A stretch of 64,000 nucleotides of DNA from Carya illinoinensis (GCF_018687715.1 NC_056766.1:28238433-28302432), one strand, 5' to 3'. Shown: positions 34,673 through 47,373, numbered from the stretch's first letter. Made by a program: numbers and translations. The notes: generated by a model from the letters alone, not told the origin.

Positions 34673-34988
34673 GCCTCATTTGGACACTTAAAATATCTAT
34701 GAATAGTATTGCAATTTTTTGAATTAAAATGTTTAATTAGGTTTTAGGAAATGAGAGAGAAAAAATTGAATTAGAATATTATAAAAAATCTATTTGAATA
34801 TTATTTTTATTTTAAAATTTAAAAAATTTATATTATTTTTTGTCTTTTGTTTGAGAGTTTAGTAAAGTTGTAATGATTAGGTAATGATTAGATGAAAAAG
34901 TTAAAAATTTAAAATTAAAAAGTATTTTGTGTTTGAGTAATGTTTAGGAAGAAAATATAATAGAATACTTGTATTCCCAAACAAGGCC
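34673..34988. mobile_element. MITE with GCCTCATTTGG / CCAAACAAGGC ends
   Basis: The ends are imperfect inverted repeats, and the interior has TTGAATTAG and GTAATGATTAG words shared with a copy near 54910-55200. About 316 bp, no coding capacity. The target duplication is unclear. Confidence 0.65.
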
Positions 34989-35289
34989 TCAATTTACTCA
35001 GTTTGCAGTACTACCATAACAACAATCATCTTTAGATGAGTCTTTTAAAGTATTCTTACAATTCATTAAACAAGTCATTCAAAAACAAAAAAAAAATAAT
35101 AATAATAACAAAACAAAAACAAAAAGTCCACTCAAGTGAATGCACAAGCCATTTCAAGATTGAAAATATGCGTTTAATACTTAGTAGTTTGAACATGATG
35201 GGAAGCACAGTTGTTCCACAATTGGATTAAGACAAATAATATATTTACTTTCGAAATTGTATTCTGGAATTTCAAAATGAAGATTTTGA

Positions 35290-35480
35290 GATTTGGTAGA
35301 CAATTTCAGCTCATGGAGGACTTTATCCATAACATGATTAGCAATGGGATTGAACTTGATAATACCACAAAGTCCACCATCATAAATTATGCAAAAAAGT
35401 ATAAAAGTTTTGATAGATTTATAGAGATGTTTGAGAGGATGCACAAAATTAGTATGATGCTTGATGAGGCACTTACTCCT
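35290..35480 (+). pseudogene. Fragment resembling a pentatricopeptide repeat (PPR) gene
   Basis: The translated segment includes MISNGIELDNTTKSTIINY and FIEMFERMHKISMMLDEA. It resembles one PPR helix pair from P-class chloroplast PPR proteins (pattern ...G.ELDN.TYSTII.CAK...F..A...FERM...G..PDE..). The wider open frame (35211-35708) loses similarity on both sides and ends in a Lys/Arg-rich stretch. Only about 1.5 repeats are present, so it is a gene fragment, perhaps carried by a transposon. This identification is from pattern memory and needs a profile search. Confidence 0.45.
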
Positions 35481-35708
35481 ACATCATTTGGAAGGGATAA
35501 AATATACCCGGCCCAAAGTAAGCCTACTAGGCCTAGTTTAAGGAGAGAGGTACCACCACTAGAAGACAAAAGAATGAAAATGAAGGAGAGACAAAGAAAG
35601 AACAAGGGAAAGGAGGGTGTTTGGTTAAGAGGGCAAGGGAAAAAATGCAAAGAGAAAGAAGATATCAAACATGCAAGAGAAAGGCGGCCAATCTTCACTA
35701 CTCCCTAG

Positions 35709-37214
35709 GGATCGCAAAAAAAGAGGTGGATATAAAATGAAATAGCCAGACGACTCCAAGGGGATTTTGACTTCTTCTTCAGCTTCTTCAACCTCTCAAA
35801 AGGGGTACCGACGAGAAGAGATTTTTCGACAAATATATTTGAGATTTTCATTGTACAATGAGAGATGAGAACATCTTGAATGTCCTTAAGAAGCTGAGCA
35901 GCAAGCTCTATACAAAGAGCAACATACTTATACCAAGCTTCAACGGTAAACTTGTCTTTTACTAAGTCATTAACCTCATTTATCTTGCTTAGGGTCCTAA
36001 GTACCTGCCACAACTTCTACGACAATGAGATTTTAAAAAAAATTTAGTAAGTAAACAAATAATATATAATATAGGCATATAAAGGCAAACCATGAAATGA
36101 ATGTATGGACATGTACTAGACACAAAACTTGGCTTATGTAACTTAACTTTTAAATAAAACATCTTCTCATCTTTACACATTGAACAATATACATGTAACA
36201 TATCTTTAACTCATTGCCTTGTTCACTTCTTATAATGTATAGTTGGATACCTCACTACTCTCCTGTGCACTGTAGGTTTCACGCTAGTTACTGTATCATC
36301 CAATGGCCTACTTGACCTTGGTGACTACGTCATAATCCTTAACTATGTGGCGGTTCGCAATTACGCCTTCATCACATATGACAAATGTGAGGTACCCACT
36401 AGGTTTAGGTGTTATCCTGCTCCGATATCCTTTCCACAAAGATCCATTCGAGTTCCACCAACGATACTTTGTCAACTCAGGGGCTACCACTCCAATTTAA
36501 ATACTCCAGAGTAGATAGAGGAATTCCACCAGGACATTCTCCCATCCTAGCATTTGGGGTCGTTATAAAACATGTATATACTCTTTTCTTTGAAAATAAT
36601 ATACAACTGAAATGCATGTGACATGAATCTTGTAACACTTTTCTTTTCATGGACCATATGAATATGTGAATGTCGTGAGTCATGTAATCATGAAATCAAA
36701 CATTGAATATCTCAGGTTATGACTTGGAAATATTAGAATATTTGAATACTCAGTTTACAACATAGGCAAAGCACTTGACACATACCAAAATGGAAAAACA
36801 ATGTTTAAACTTGAGCATATACATAAACATGGCCAAATCATTGAGACTTATAAAAACATGTTATAACCAACAATTTGAACCACTATTGCTATACATATAT
36901 GAAAACATCATAAAAAAGTAAGCATAGCAAAATCATCATGTAAATCCAATTACATAGCAAGAGATTATCATTAATCAACGAGTGCATATGATAACAAACA
37001 AGAATGCAATGTTTACACAACATATACAAACATTATCCAAAGTAGGTTAAGAGTCCACTTACAGAAAATCCAAAGTGTCAACAAATAGCAAGCTGGAAAT
37101 ATATTAAATAATATTAGACGAAGTGCCACACAAAACCCTAATCCGAGTTGGTGCATGTGTGAGTGTGTTATCCCTAATGTTTACTCCTTCATGGTTTGTG
37201 AAATCCATTTCTCA
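35709..37214. other. Host or retroelement sequence left of the hAT insertion
   Basis: Minus-strand frames of 102, 70 and 60 residues (35705-36490) have plausible amino acid composition but no motif I recognise. The sequence immediately left of the hAT element continues smoothly into that right of it at 44710, so both belong to one older unit, possibly a gypsy-type non-coding region. Confidence 0.4.
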
Positions 37215-37227
37215 GCTAGAAATAGGG

Positions 37228-37440
37228 CTGTAAACGAGCCGAGTTCAAGCGAGCCTGGGGTGTGCGAGCTCGACTCGTTCACTACTCAAGTCGAGCTTGG
37301 GCTCAGCTCGTTTATCAGCCGAGCCTAGGAGTTAGTTCGAGCTCGGCTCGTATAGTAGGTAAATGAACTCAAGCTCAGCTCGAGCTCGATTATGTTAATG
37401 AGCCGAGCCCAAGCTCGACTCGAGCTCGGCTCGTTTATGT
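37228..37440. repeat. Left subterminal GAGCTCG/CGAGC array of the hAT element
   Basis: More than a dozen overlapping GAGC, GAGCTCG and CTCGAGC words lie in about 210 bp directly inside the left terminus, in both orientations. The right side (about 44484-44680) has a related set with CGAGTTTA/TCGAGT words. By analogy with Ac, such clusters bind transposase; that role is inferred. Confidence 0.75.
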
Positions 37441-38980
37441 CAAAATCCCACTAATTAAATTATTTATATAACCATATAAAATTATAAAATTAAAATAAAT
37501 GCATCAATACTGATAACAAATTAAATACAAATTTATATTAAGAGTATTATGGTTATGGACTTATGGTACAATATTAGACGAAGCTTTACATCTTAACGGA
37601 ACAAGTGAATAAAAAAATTAATTACAACAATAAATTATGAAATAATATACATTATATTTCAAAACAAAAAATGTGTTGTCAAATGACAAAGTCCTCAGTC
37701 TTCATGGAATCATGCATGGAGCCAGCCAAAAATCTTGACATTGTTGCCCTGCATACACTAATACACTAAAAAAATTGGTGTTATTTTTAATCCCTTGCTC
37801 AAGTACCATTAACTTAGCAATACTGTCAAGGGATATTCCACAGAAAATGCAAAACTTAATTTGCAGTGAAAAATCAATATCATATCTCTAACAAGTTACA
37901 CAATACAATTATACAGGCAATATCATAAATAAATATGTGCATTAGGGATTTATACAAGTTTTGAAATCTGATATCACCGTGACAGTCACATAAGTCAGCA
38001 AGTTCCCAAAATCTGATAGAAATATGTGCATTAGTGATTTAGCCAAGTTACCAAATGCATTTTGCAGTTACCACAGAACAGATCCAAAACAACGACCCAG
38101 CAATAGGCAATAGCCAATAGGCATGACTCATATCAGCCAGACAACAAACTGTGAGGTAGACAAGTTGACAACTTCAATGGGCAAACACATAGAAAATACT
38201 CAAAACTCAATACTCTCATACCAGCCACAAAATATCAATACAAAATAGATACAAAATGCAGTTTGAGATAGTTACCAGCCACAGGCCCACAATACTCTCA
38301 TTCTCATACCATTGGCAGTTACCAAATAATTTACCAAAGAAGTTACAAGTTCATAACAAGTTATCAAAGTTCAACAAAATCAGCCAGACAAACATATAGA
38401 TGGCCAACTGCAATGTCCAAAACAGATGTTCACAACAAGTTACCAAAGTTTGAAATTAATTTCATTCTTCTAACTGCAGACTGCAGTTACCAAAATTTCA
38501 GGAAATTCACAATGACAGGAAGTTACCAAACTTATACAAAATCGGAGTTCACCATGTCAGAAGTCAACAAGTTTCCAAACTTGAACAAAATCACCATGAC
38601 AACCTGCACACACTGATCCAATAAAAAAACATTAATATAATTTTTATTCCCTTGCAAAATTACTCAAGTACTTTTAACTTAGTAATATTATCAAGGGATG
38701 TTTGCAATGCAAAATTTAATTTACCATTTAAAGTAAATTAAGGAAATCTGGATGGTGAGGAGTTAGAACTTAGAAATTACCTGAACTATCATGACTCATA
38801 TCATCCCAAACAAAATCAAATAGAACAATCAAACTGTCCAAATATTACAAAATAAACTGTCCAAATATCATATAGCAAATAATATAGACTAAACAAAAAA
38901 AATTAGATAAAACTAGAAAACTGCACAAATGCTCCATTTTTTCAACATGCTCAAAAAACAGAATGTAAGTTTGTATGGGC

Positions 38981-41216
38981 CTATTGTTGTGGCAAGAGAA
39001 TATAAGTTTCTGATGGAACATCCATCTATTGACAAGAAAAAAACAGTAGTTAGTATTTTTGTGAATAAATTAATAATAGTAAGTATAAAATAGTATAATA
39101 GCAATAGGCAATTAAAATAAATAAAATACACTTACAGAATTTGTGGATGATCTTTTAAGCCCATATAGTGCTCTAACCCAATCAGACCCACATAACAACA
39201 TCTGGACAGTTTCAGTCTTCAATGAAGCTCTATGAGGATCAATGACTCTGCCTCCTGCGCTGAATGTTGATTCTGAGCTAACTGTGCTAATTGGAGTAGC
39301 CAAAATATCTCGGGCCAGTTCGGACAAAGTTCGAAACTTGAGACTATTTGTTTTCCACCATTCCAAGGCATCAAAACTTGCATCTGAACCCTCTTCACAA
39401 ATATAAATGCTCTCCTCTAAATAATTGTCCAGTTCTGATTTACTAGGCTGCACGGTATCAACACTTCTAACAAATGATTTAAATAATGACTGGCCACTCT
39501 GCATGCTTCTCCCAGTCCCAACACTTGACGAAGAACCAGATACATTCATTTGAGCATTATCCTGCTCTCTTTGTGCCTCAAAAGTTGAATTGTATTCATG
39601 AACATACTCATTATATAACTCAAGCAACACAGCAGACACATGATCAATATTCTTTGCAGCCTCCGACCCGTGATAAATTAAAGGAAAACAAAACTGGATC
39701 AGGACAATTTTGAATCTAGGATCTAACACCGCAGCAATTGACATCAATAGATTACACTCCCCCCAATATTTGTCAAACTTAGCACTTATTTTTCTTACCA
39801 TTGATTTCATGTACTCATTCTTATCTCTACTCTTCTTACTAAGATGTCTTTCATTCTCCAAACTTCAGAAAGAAATAAGTTTGTTATTGGGTAATCACTT
39901 CCAGATACAATATTGGTGACTTCATTGAAAATAGCTAATAGTTGACAAACATTTTCAACTTGCCCCCACTCTTCAACAGTTGGAACCCATTCAAAACATC
40001 TATCTCTATCACCATATCTAGGAAAAACTTATTTGAACTGAATTGCAGCATCCAACATTAAATAAGTGTTGTTCCATCTTGTAGGCACATCTAAAATCAG
40101 TTTCTTTGAGGGCAATTGTAACTGTTTTGCAATTTCACTTAACTGTTTTAGCCTACTCTCTGATGCTACCAGATATTTTATACCATCTCTAACACAATCA
40201 ACAATATCCCTAATCTCCACAAGTCCATACTGTACAAGTAAATTTGTTATATGTGTACAACAACGTACATGAAACAGTTGGCCACTTACAGACAGTGTTT
40301 TCTTCAATCTAAAATCAACTTTCAAGATCCGAATGGCAACATCATTAGAACTAGCATTGTCAACAGTAATTGAACTAATTTTATTCTCAATCCCCCAACT
40401 TTGGAAACACTTTTCTAAAGCATCAGCAATAAGAAGGCTAGTATGTGGAGGTGGCACATTACAAAAGTTCAAGACACGCCTCTGAAGGTGCCAATCAGAG
40501 TCTATAAAATGACATGTCACTACCATATATGAAAGTTTTTGACAAGAAGTCCACATGTCAATTGTGATATGAACCTTATTCACACGTTTAAGCAAAGCCC
40601 TTAACTTTGTCTTTTCATTCTCATAAGTTCTCATGCATTCTTTCTTTGCAGCAGCCCGAGACATTTTTTCCTAATATGGAGTGTTTGCACTCATGAATCT
40701 ATTAAATACCACATGTTCCATTAAAGAGAATGGATATTCATGGTAAAGTATCATATGAGAGGCAAGTTCTCGGACCCTATTACGATCATAGGTAAAGTTT
40801 GAGACAGTGAAGGCACCATCTGCCTCCTTAGACTCAACTTGTAAGACTTTTTGTTTTTTGTTAGACCCCATGTATGGAAAACAAGTCAGCAGGTGCCTAC
40901 ATAATGTAGTGGTAGAACTTGAGCAAGAAGCTTTAAATATAATTTTACACCACTTACATTGAGGCTGTTTAAACCCATTGCTATCAACTTCAACAAAATC
41001 CTTCCATACATCAGAAGTCCTCTTTCTTTTTTTTCTTTTATAGGCTACTGTTTGAACTTCTGTGGAAGGGCCCTCAATAGACACAGTATTAGGGGCCTGA
41101 GAATTTTGGGCAGTGTCTCTATCATTATCAGATATGGCCTCTACTAAGCTAATCCCAACAGAGTTTTCATTTTCATACTCCTCTACCAGATCAACATCAT
41201 TAACTGGATCACCCAT
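38981..41216 (-). pseudogene. hAT transposase (BED zinc finger, RICESLEEPER-like), disabled
   Basis: It starts MGDPVNDVDLVEEYEN at 41216. A KRKKRKR basic stretch precedes a BED finger (CKWC ... CRHLLTC). The RNase H-like core carries HITIDMWTS (Asp), ITVDNASSND (Asp) and TVSSESTFSAGG (Glu), the DDE triad. The hAT dimerisation domain is ALEWWKTNSLKFRTLSELARDIL. Three defects are visible: TAG near 40669-40671 after NTPY, TAA near 40029 after AIQFK, and a frameshift near 39850. All triad residues are intact, so inactivation looks fairly recent. After SSTNS a GTAAGTG donor may lead to a short last exon at 39025-38981, after ...GTCAATAG. Related domesticated proteins exist in plants, but this copy sits inside its own transposon. 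Confidence 0.92.
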
Positions 41217-41279
41217 TTAGTGGGATCTAATATTTTGTAAACACAAAACCAAAAACATCCAATAAGCATGGGATCACAG

Positions 41280-41560
41280 ACCAGAAATCAAAACAACCTT
41301 TCAACTTGGTGGCTCAAGGTGCCACCAGAAGCAAGGATACTAAAAGATGTTAAAGTCAAAACAATTTCACAATAACAGTTTTGTTATACAGCCCTGCCTT
41401 GATGGCTCGATGTGCCTCCAAAAGGCAAGGCTGATATAGTTGATTTAATTCAACTAAAATAGATGTTAAAGTCAAACTAATTTGACTTGAATAGCTTTAG
41501 TATTCAATCTTGCCTTTGTGGCTCGATGTGCCTCCAGAAGCAAGGCACCTCAACAACATA
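41280..41560. repeat. Dispersed short repeats GGCTCGATGTGCCTCC in the hAT 5' region
   Basis: Three variants of a ~30 bp phrase (GGCTCAAGGTGCCACC, GGCTCGATGTGCCTCC twice, each followed by an AAGCAAGG/GGCAAGGC phrase) occur at about 41311, 41402 and 41520. They lie just upstream of the transposase start. Confidence 0.7.
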
Positions 41561-41636
41561 AACATAGAAGAAACTGGATAAAACTTGCCACAAAAACATG
41601 AAAAACACAAATGTCATTTCATACTTGTAATTAGAA

Positions 41637-42381
41637 CAGAAACATAAAACAGATTGGAACAGATTAATTAAGCAACACAATTTTATGGCATAATTAAATA
41701 CTTGAAGCAAGAACAATGTATAAACATTTATAATCAAGTAAAACATATTCTACATATGCATATTTAAGTACTTGAAATTAGAACAGAAACACAAAACAGA
41801 TTGGACCAGATTAATCAAGCAACACAATTTTATGGCATAATTAAATACTTTCTCAAGAACAATGTATAAACATTTATAATCAACCAAAACAAATTCTACA
41901 TATGCATATTTAAGTACTTGAAATTAGAACATAAACAAAAAACAGATTGGATAAGAATTAAGATAAATCAAGTAACACATGGTAAAGATAACAATATTAA
42001 ATACTTGAAGCAATCACCATATATGATCCTTTATAATCAACCAAAACAGATTCAAAAAAGTATATTTAAATACTTGAAATTAGAACATAAACACAGTTAC
42101 ACAACTACAAGACAGATTGTAAATTTAATACTTGAAGCAATCACCATATATGATCCTTTATAAGCAACCAAAACAGATTCAAAAAGTATATTTAAATACT
42201 TGAAATTAGAACATAAACACAATTACACAACTACAAGACAGATTGTAAATTTAATACTTGAAGCAATCACCATATATGATCCTTTATAAGCAACCAAAAC
42301 AGATTCAAAAAGTATATTTAAATACTTGAAATTAGAACATAAACACAATTACACAACTACAAGACAGATTGTAAATTTAAT
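41637..42381. repeat. Tandem array, ~126 bp unit, inside the hAT element
   Basis: Three close units start at 42003, 42130 and 42256 (ACTTGAAGCAATCACCATAT...). Their spacing is 127 and 126 bp and identity is high. Two or more older, diverged units with the shared phrase TACTTGAAATTAGAACA precede them from about 41637. The array lies upstream of the transposase ATG, where it might affect promoter or binding activity. Confidence 0.88.
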
Positions 42382-44483
42382 ACAACCAATACATGTTAAA
42401 TAAAACATGCACCACTACTTAAGGCTAAAATCACCATAGGATCAGATTAATCAACCCAAACATGAACAATAAAGCATTATTAAATAGTTCAAGCAAGAAC
42501 ATAAAGCATCATTAAATAGCAATTAACTTGAGAGGTTGAGAGAACTCACTTGCGACTATAAATTTTTCTTTGAGCACAACTCAGTAGCCAAGATGATTAG
42601 GCAAGCAGCAAAGACAGATATAAAAGTAGAAAGCTCAAGTTAGACGCCAAGTTCAAAAATTATAAGCAATAGCAAAATAACCAAAACATGAAGTTAACAC
42701 TTAACGGCCTAAGGTCTAAGTTCTAACAGGGCATATTCAACTATTACAAATTAAAAGAAAAAATTAAAATTAAAACATAAACTTAACAATCAAAGTGATG
42801 GACAACCAAAACAGTCATAGTCTCAGTGTCTCACAGTGATCACGATTCATGAATGACAGTGTACTTAGATGATTTCATGTAGATACAATACCACAAATCA
42901 CAATATAAAAAAGAGTTAGGATAGAACCAGAAATGGGTATTGAAAATAGCTAGATAAAACTATAACTAGATAAATCAATCAAATCTGCCAACATTCCCAA
43001 CCAAATGCATAGAAAAAGGAAACTAAATTGGGTAATCGACTCGTAGATGGACGAATCGACGAACCAGAGAACCACAAGCCACAAAATCAGGGAAGCAGTG
43101 GTTGAGAGTCATAAATGCATGCATTTAATGACCCATTTGTCAAAGACCGGCTGCTTTCTCAAAGGCTGAGATTACAGCCATGGTTCCCCTCTAAAACGGC
43201 CGCCGACTACATCTGCTAGGGTTTCTAGCAGACTGCAGAAGCAGCCATTTTCACTCGACGGCCCGAGGCGCCTCGACAGCAAATGCTGCCCAAATGCACC
43301 ACACAAATCGAATGATAGATTAAGATGGCATATAGGAGGTAACTAGTAAATAGTAATCGGTGTAACCGTGTAAGCATAAGAGATTCAAAGAATGGATAAC
43401 AGGAGAAGAAGCTAGGGTTTCTTGATGGGTCTGAGAGTGAGAGGAGAGAAAGTGAAGCGGCAAGGCCGAGAGAGTGAAATTTCACTTGGTGAAAGTGAAA
43501 CGTGAAACGGCGTAGCAGTAGAACTGTAGAAGACTCGGGAAGCATTGAAAGTTGTAACCCTAGGGTAAATGTGCCTCCATTAAAATCCAACGGCTCCAAA
43601 GTCCTAAGAAAAAGTAACCACATATCCAACGGTTCAAATCAATCTAGGGTTTAATCGGCTCTTTAATTAAATTTATACTAGCATAAAAAAGTATATTTAA
43701 ATATTATTCTATTAAAAAAAAATACTATAGTCTATGCATTATAAATTATAATACATGTTAATTTTTTTATATTATAATTTTTATAATTAGCAAGTAGTGA
43801 CTGTAGTGTTGTAAAAAAAACTATATTTATTTATAATAATTAATTATACTATAAAATTGTCTAACATTATATTTTATCAAACATTCTCCAAATTGGTACT
43901 CATAATATAAATTTATAGTTATATTAATTAGTATAATATAATAATACTATAGGCTAATACCGTATATTAACCAAAAAGAGTATTCTATTTTAGAAAATAT
44001 TATAAGTTATAAATTATAATGCATGTTAATTGTTATATAAATTAATTTTTAAAACTAGCAAGTAGTGTTGCAAATTCATAGAATATATAATGATATAATC
44101 TAAGAATCATAGGTGATAAGTATTTAATAATTATGTTATGATAGATTAATAAAAATATTGTAAATAGAATGATATAATTATGATTTATGAGTGATATGTT
44201 ATAGGGCAATAAGTTATGACTATAGCTTATAGACTATAACCTAGAGCCTTATTATCCTATAAGCATAACTTCTTATATGACATTTCACTATTTGATAAGA
44301 ATAAGATAAATATATCAATATCATATATTAATATTATAAATTAAATATATAAACTTATAGCATATGTAGAAGAAAATGTTTAACTATAAGTCACTATAAT
44401 TCTATATACATAATTAATAATACATATATAATTATTGATTATTATATATATATATTATATTTTACTATATATGTATAAATATA
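42382..44483. other. Non-coding right part of the hAT element
   Basis: AT-rich, with a somewhat GC-richer stretch at about 43130-43620. That stretch has an open minus-strand frame of 134 residues (43629-43225) without recognisable motifs. It may be 5' leader sequence of the transposase gene. Confidence 0.5.
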
Positions 44484-44709
44484 TACAAGTCGAGTTCACA
44501 AGTCAAGTCGAGCTTTATACGAGTATATTCACGAACATTAATCGAGTCGGTCGAGTTTTATACGAGTTTGTATCGTTTAATAATCGAGTTTATTTCTGTG
44601 TCTACGAACGGCCCATTTAATATTCAATTCGAGCCGATTCCGAGTTTATTTGAGTCGAATTCGAGCTGCCTGTCGAGTAGCCTGTTTTTTTTACAGCCCT
44701 AGCTAGAAA

Positions 44710-46494
44710 GGCTCTTCATGCATTCAAACTTCACTCTTAAGGTAGAAACTCTATGGAGAAAAGAACCCTAGTTCAAACTCAAGAGGGTGGTCGTGGTCTT
44801 TCTTCCCTTCCAAGGTCTCATGTTCAGGTGTCTAATGCTAGTGGTGGTTCGTTCTTTCCCTTGAGGAAAAACTCTAGCCTTTCCCAAATGTGCATGTGCA
44901 AAAGAATATATGGATCCGAACCCTTTCATCATTCTTTTCACTCTAAGTGGCCATGTGTGTGTATGTGTTAAAAATGGTTGAGTGTCCTTATCGTACGTGT
45001 TTTTTCCTCTTGGATGGATTCACAACTTCCTTCTTCACTCATGAGATTGGTTGGATGAAGGTGAAGGATACGTACACGGTGTTTGGCTAGTGAGAAATGG
45101 TGAGGAAGTGAAGATATGAGAGAGGATCTGAAAATCAAATAGGCAGAGTGTCCCCTTGGTGTGTGCTTCTCTTAGGTGCCGGCCCTTGGTCTCCCCTTAT
45201 ATAGACTCTCAAGTTCTCACACTCGCAAGACATAGGGAATCTCAAAGGTTGTAAGTCATGTGTCAAATGGCTTGGCTGAAACCCTTCCTCTTCCTTTCTT
45301 TAGAAGTCCAAGTGACTTCTATTGTTTGAGTAACAAGTGGCTCATCTTCTTGCTTAAGAAAACTGAATTCCTAAGTGCCATTGTGCGCATGACACAAAGT
45401 AGTCTAGGTTCATTGAACCTTTAGGGCATGTTGGTCATTTGACAAAACCCTTATCTTAGACCTAGGGTTTCTTAACGTGTGTGCATGCTTGCCAAGTGGT
45501 AAGTGGCATGTAGGGATGTGTGTGCTAGTACCTTTTTGCCGACCATTGCCTTGCTCTTCCCCACAAGTATTCTTCTAGAACCTTGGTGAGTGTGTGTATG
45601 TGTGTTGCCGCCCCTTGCTTTTTCTCACAAGACCTTTCTTCTCCTCTAGACTTGGGTGGCGTGTGTGATGTTTCTTAAGCAAACTTTTCCTCTTTCCCAT
45701 GAATCTTCTTCTAGGATTCCCAAGTGAATGAAAAGTGGCATGTGTGAGCAAGAGTGGTGCAGTGGCCAAAACATAGGGACTAGGGTTTTACTCCATCCCA
45801 TGTGTCCCCCCTTCCAATTACAATAATTTCCATCTTCTAGAAAATCTTATGCATAAGTGACACATGGCAAAAAGTGGTTGAAACCCTTGGATAGGCATGA
45901 AGCCCTTTTTGAAACCGAAACACTGATCCTCTTAGTGGGACATGCCTTAGTCCCTTGAGCTCCCTCAGGCGCCACTTCCCCATACAAATCTCCTTGGAAC
46001 TTACATGATTTTGACAAGTGGCAAGAAAACGTGGATGGTTGGTGAGTGGGTGCATTGGCCTAGTGATCCATGGTCTTCCATAGGTATCCCATGATTGCCT
46101 CATTCTAGAAACCTTCTACATGTGTGACAAGTGTCAAGACAAGTGGTCTTTGCCATGGTAGGCATGCTAGGGCTTTTGGGTTACCAAAACTCTAAGTCTC
46201 TCATTCCTTCTTCCCACAATCATGTCTAGATTCATTAGGTCATACATGTGTGACAAGTGGCCTAAAGGTGTGAGGTGTTGGGTGTGCCCCTTGTTCCCTT
46301 ATGGTTTTTTGACTTTAGCCCAATGGGCTGGCTAAATTTCTAAGGTCTAGTTGGGCCTATCTTATGGCCTTAGATGCTTGCTGCATTAGAACCAAATAGG
46401 GTCCAAGGTTTCTAAGCCTCTTGCATGGCCAAAAAACTAAACATAAATTGGCAACGAAATACAGATGAAGAGTTGGCTAAGTTTGGGTTGTCAC
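44710..46494. other. Sequence right of the hAT insertion, possible gypsy-type LTR end
   Basis: A non-coding stretch continuous with the left flank of the hAT element. It ends near 46494 in GGGTTGTCACA, similar to the 3' termini of some gypsy LTRs (TGTGACAACCC in reverse). The opposite terminus was not found. Small open frames are composition artefacts. Confidence 0.35.
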
Positions 46495-46820
46495 AAATTG
46501 ATTCTTGTAACTCGAAACACCGGCTACATAGCCCCACTCGAGCACTGCTTGGACATACAGGTTTGTCTCCATTAGAATTGATTTCTCAGAATTAACATGC
46601 ACGCGGGCATCCCGGATCTCTGTCAACCCCAAAATATGGTGGCTTGTGGGCAATGCCAATGTGCCTTAAACTTTTTCTACGATCTAACGAGACAATTTAG
46701 ATAAGCAAATCTTGTGCTTGTGGCTGGAAATTATTTACGCTAACCAATTTGGCTTCTCTAGCTCAGTTAAGCGACCCAACTGTCGGCATCGACTCCCAAA
46801 CTTTCGGTAAAGAGAAGATT
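46495..46820. other. Unidentified; one short minus-strand open frame
   Basis: A 60-residue minus-strand frame (46659-46477) has gene-like composition (HILGLTEIRDARVHVNS, LYVQAVLEWGYVAG), but I cannot place it in a family. It could be a piece of a gene carried by a repeat. Left uncalled. Confidence 0.3.
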
Positions 46821-47043
46821 AGGGGAGCCAAGCACCATGTCTCCACGGGCTTGTCTCATCCCTTCCCTCAGTCTACAAGGGGGACAAGAAGACGAGGGGA
46901 GCCGAGCACCGTGTCTCCTCAGGCTTGCCTCATCCCTCCCCACAGTTTACGAGGGCAAAAAGAAGACCAGGGAAGTCGAGCACCATGTCTCCATAGGCTT
47001 GCTTCATCCCTTCCCTCAATCTAATAGGGCAAAAGAGAAGAAC
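46821..47043. repeat. 74 bp tandem repeat, three units
   Basis: Units begin at 46821, 46895 and 46969 with AGGGGAGCC(A/G)AGCACC or AGGGAAGTCGAGCACC. Each contains TGTCTCC...GCTTG...CATCCC. The array keeps long open frames on the plus strand because 74 bp steps rotate the frame without common stops; the repetitive product is not a credible protein. It probably belongs to a non-coding retroelement region. Confidence 0.88.
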
Positions 47044-47370
47044 CACGAGATGGAATCTCTGCCAGCGAACGCTGGGTATATGCACTCGAGAGCAAGTCTT
47101 CAGAGTTAACGAGCATTCAAGCTCCATAACTGCCTTGCACAGGATACCTTCAGAAATGAGTTGACAGGCTCAGCAATCGCCTAAGGTGGATCCAGGGGTT
47201 GACGGGTTCCTTGACCACTTTGCGTGGGTGACCACATACAAACTCCAACACTGAGAATAAAATGGAAATGTTAGTAGCAATTCATGATGTGTTAACACCC
47301 TTATTTATATGTAGCAAAAAAAAAAAAAAAACTCTCGGTTTTTGCCATCTCACGATCCTAAATCCTTAAT

Positions 47371-47373
47371 GCT

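Larger units (their letters stand above)
37223..44701 (-). mobile_element. Full-length hAT (Ac-like) DNA transposon, 7,479 bp
   Basis: The left end TAGGGCTGTAAA and the right end TTTACAGCCCTA form a perfect 12 bp terminal inverted repeat. The element is flanked by a perfect 8 bp duplication GCTAGAAA at 37215-37222 and 44702-44709, the hAT signature. Both subterminal regions are crowded with GAGCTCG, CGAGC and TCGAG words, as expected for transposase-binding arrays. It encodes a BED/hAT transposase on the minus strand (41216 to about 38981). A 126 bp tandem array lies upstream of the transposase start. The transposase is disabled, so mobility would need a partner. Confidence 0.95.

Noticed and set aside
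42003..42381. Regular direct repeats that might suggest a CRISPR-like array
   Set aside because: The 126 bp units are contiguous tandem copies without unique spacers, and the DNA is eukaryotic.
43225..43629. 134-residue minus-strand frame in the hAT element
   Set aside because: Leu/Ser/Phe-rich with no motif, and located in the likely untranslated leader of the transposase.
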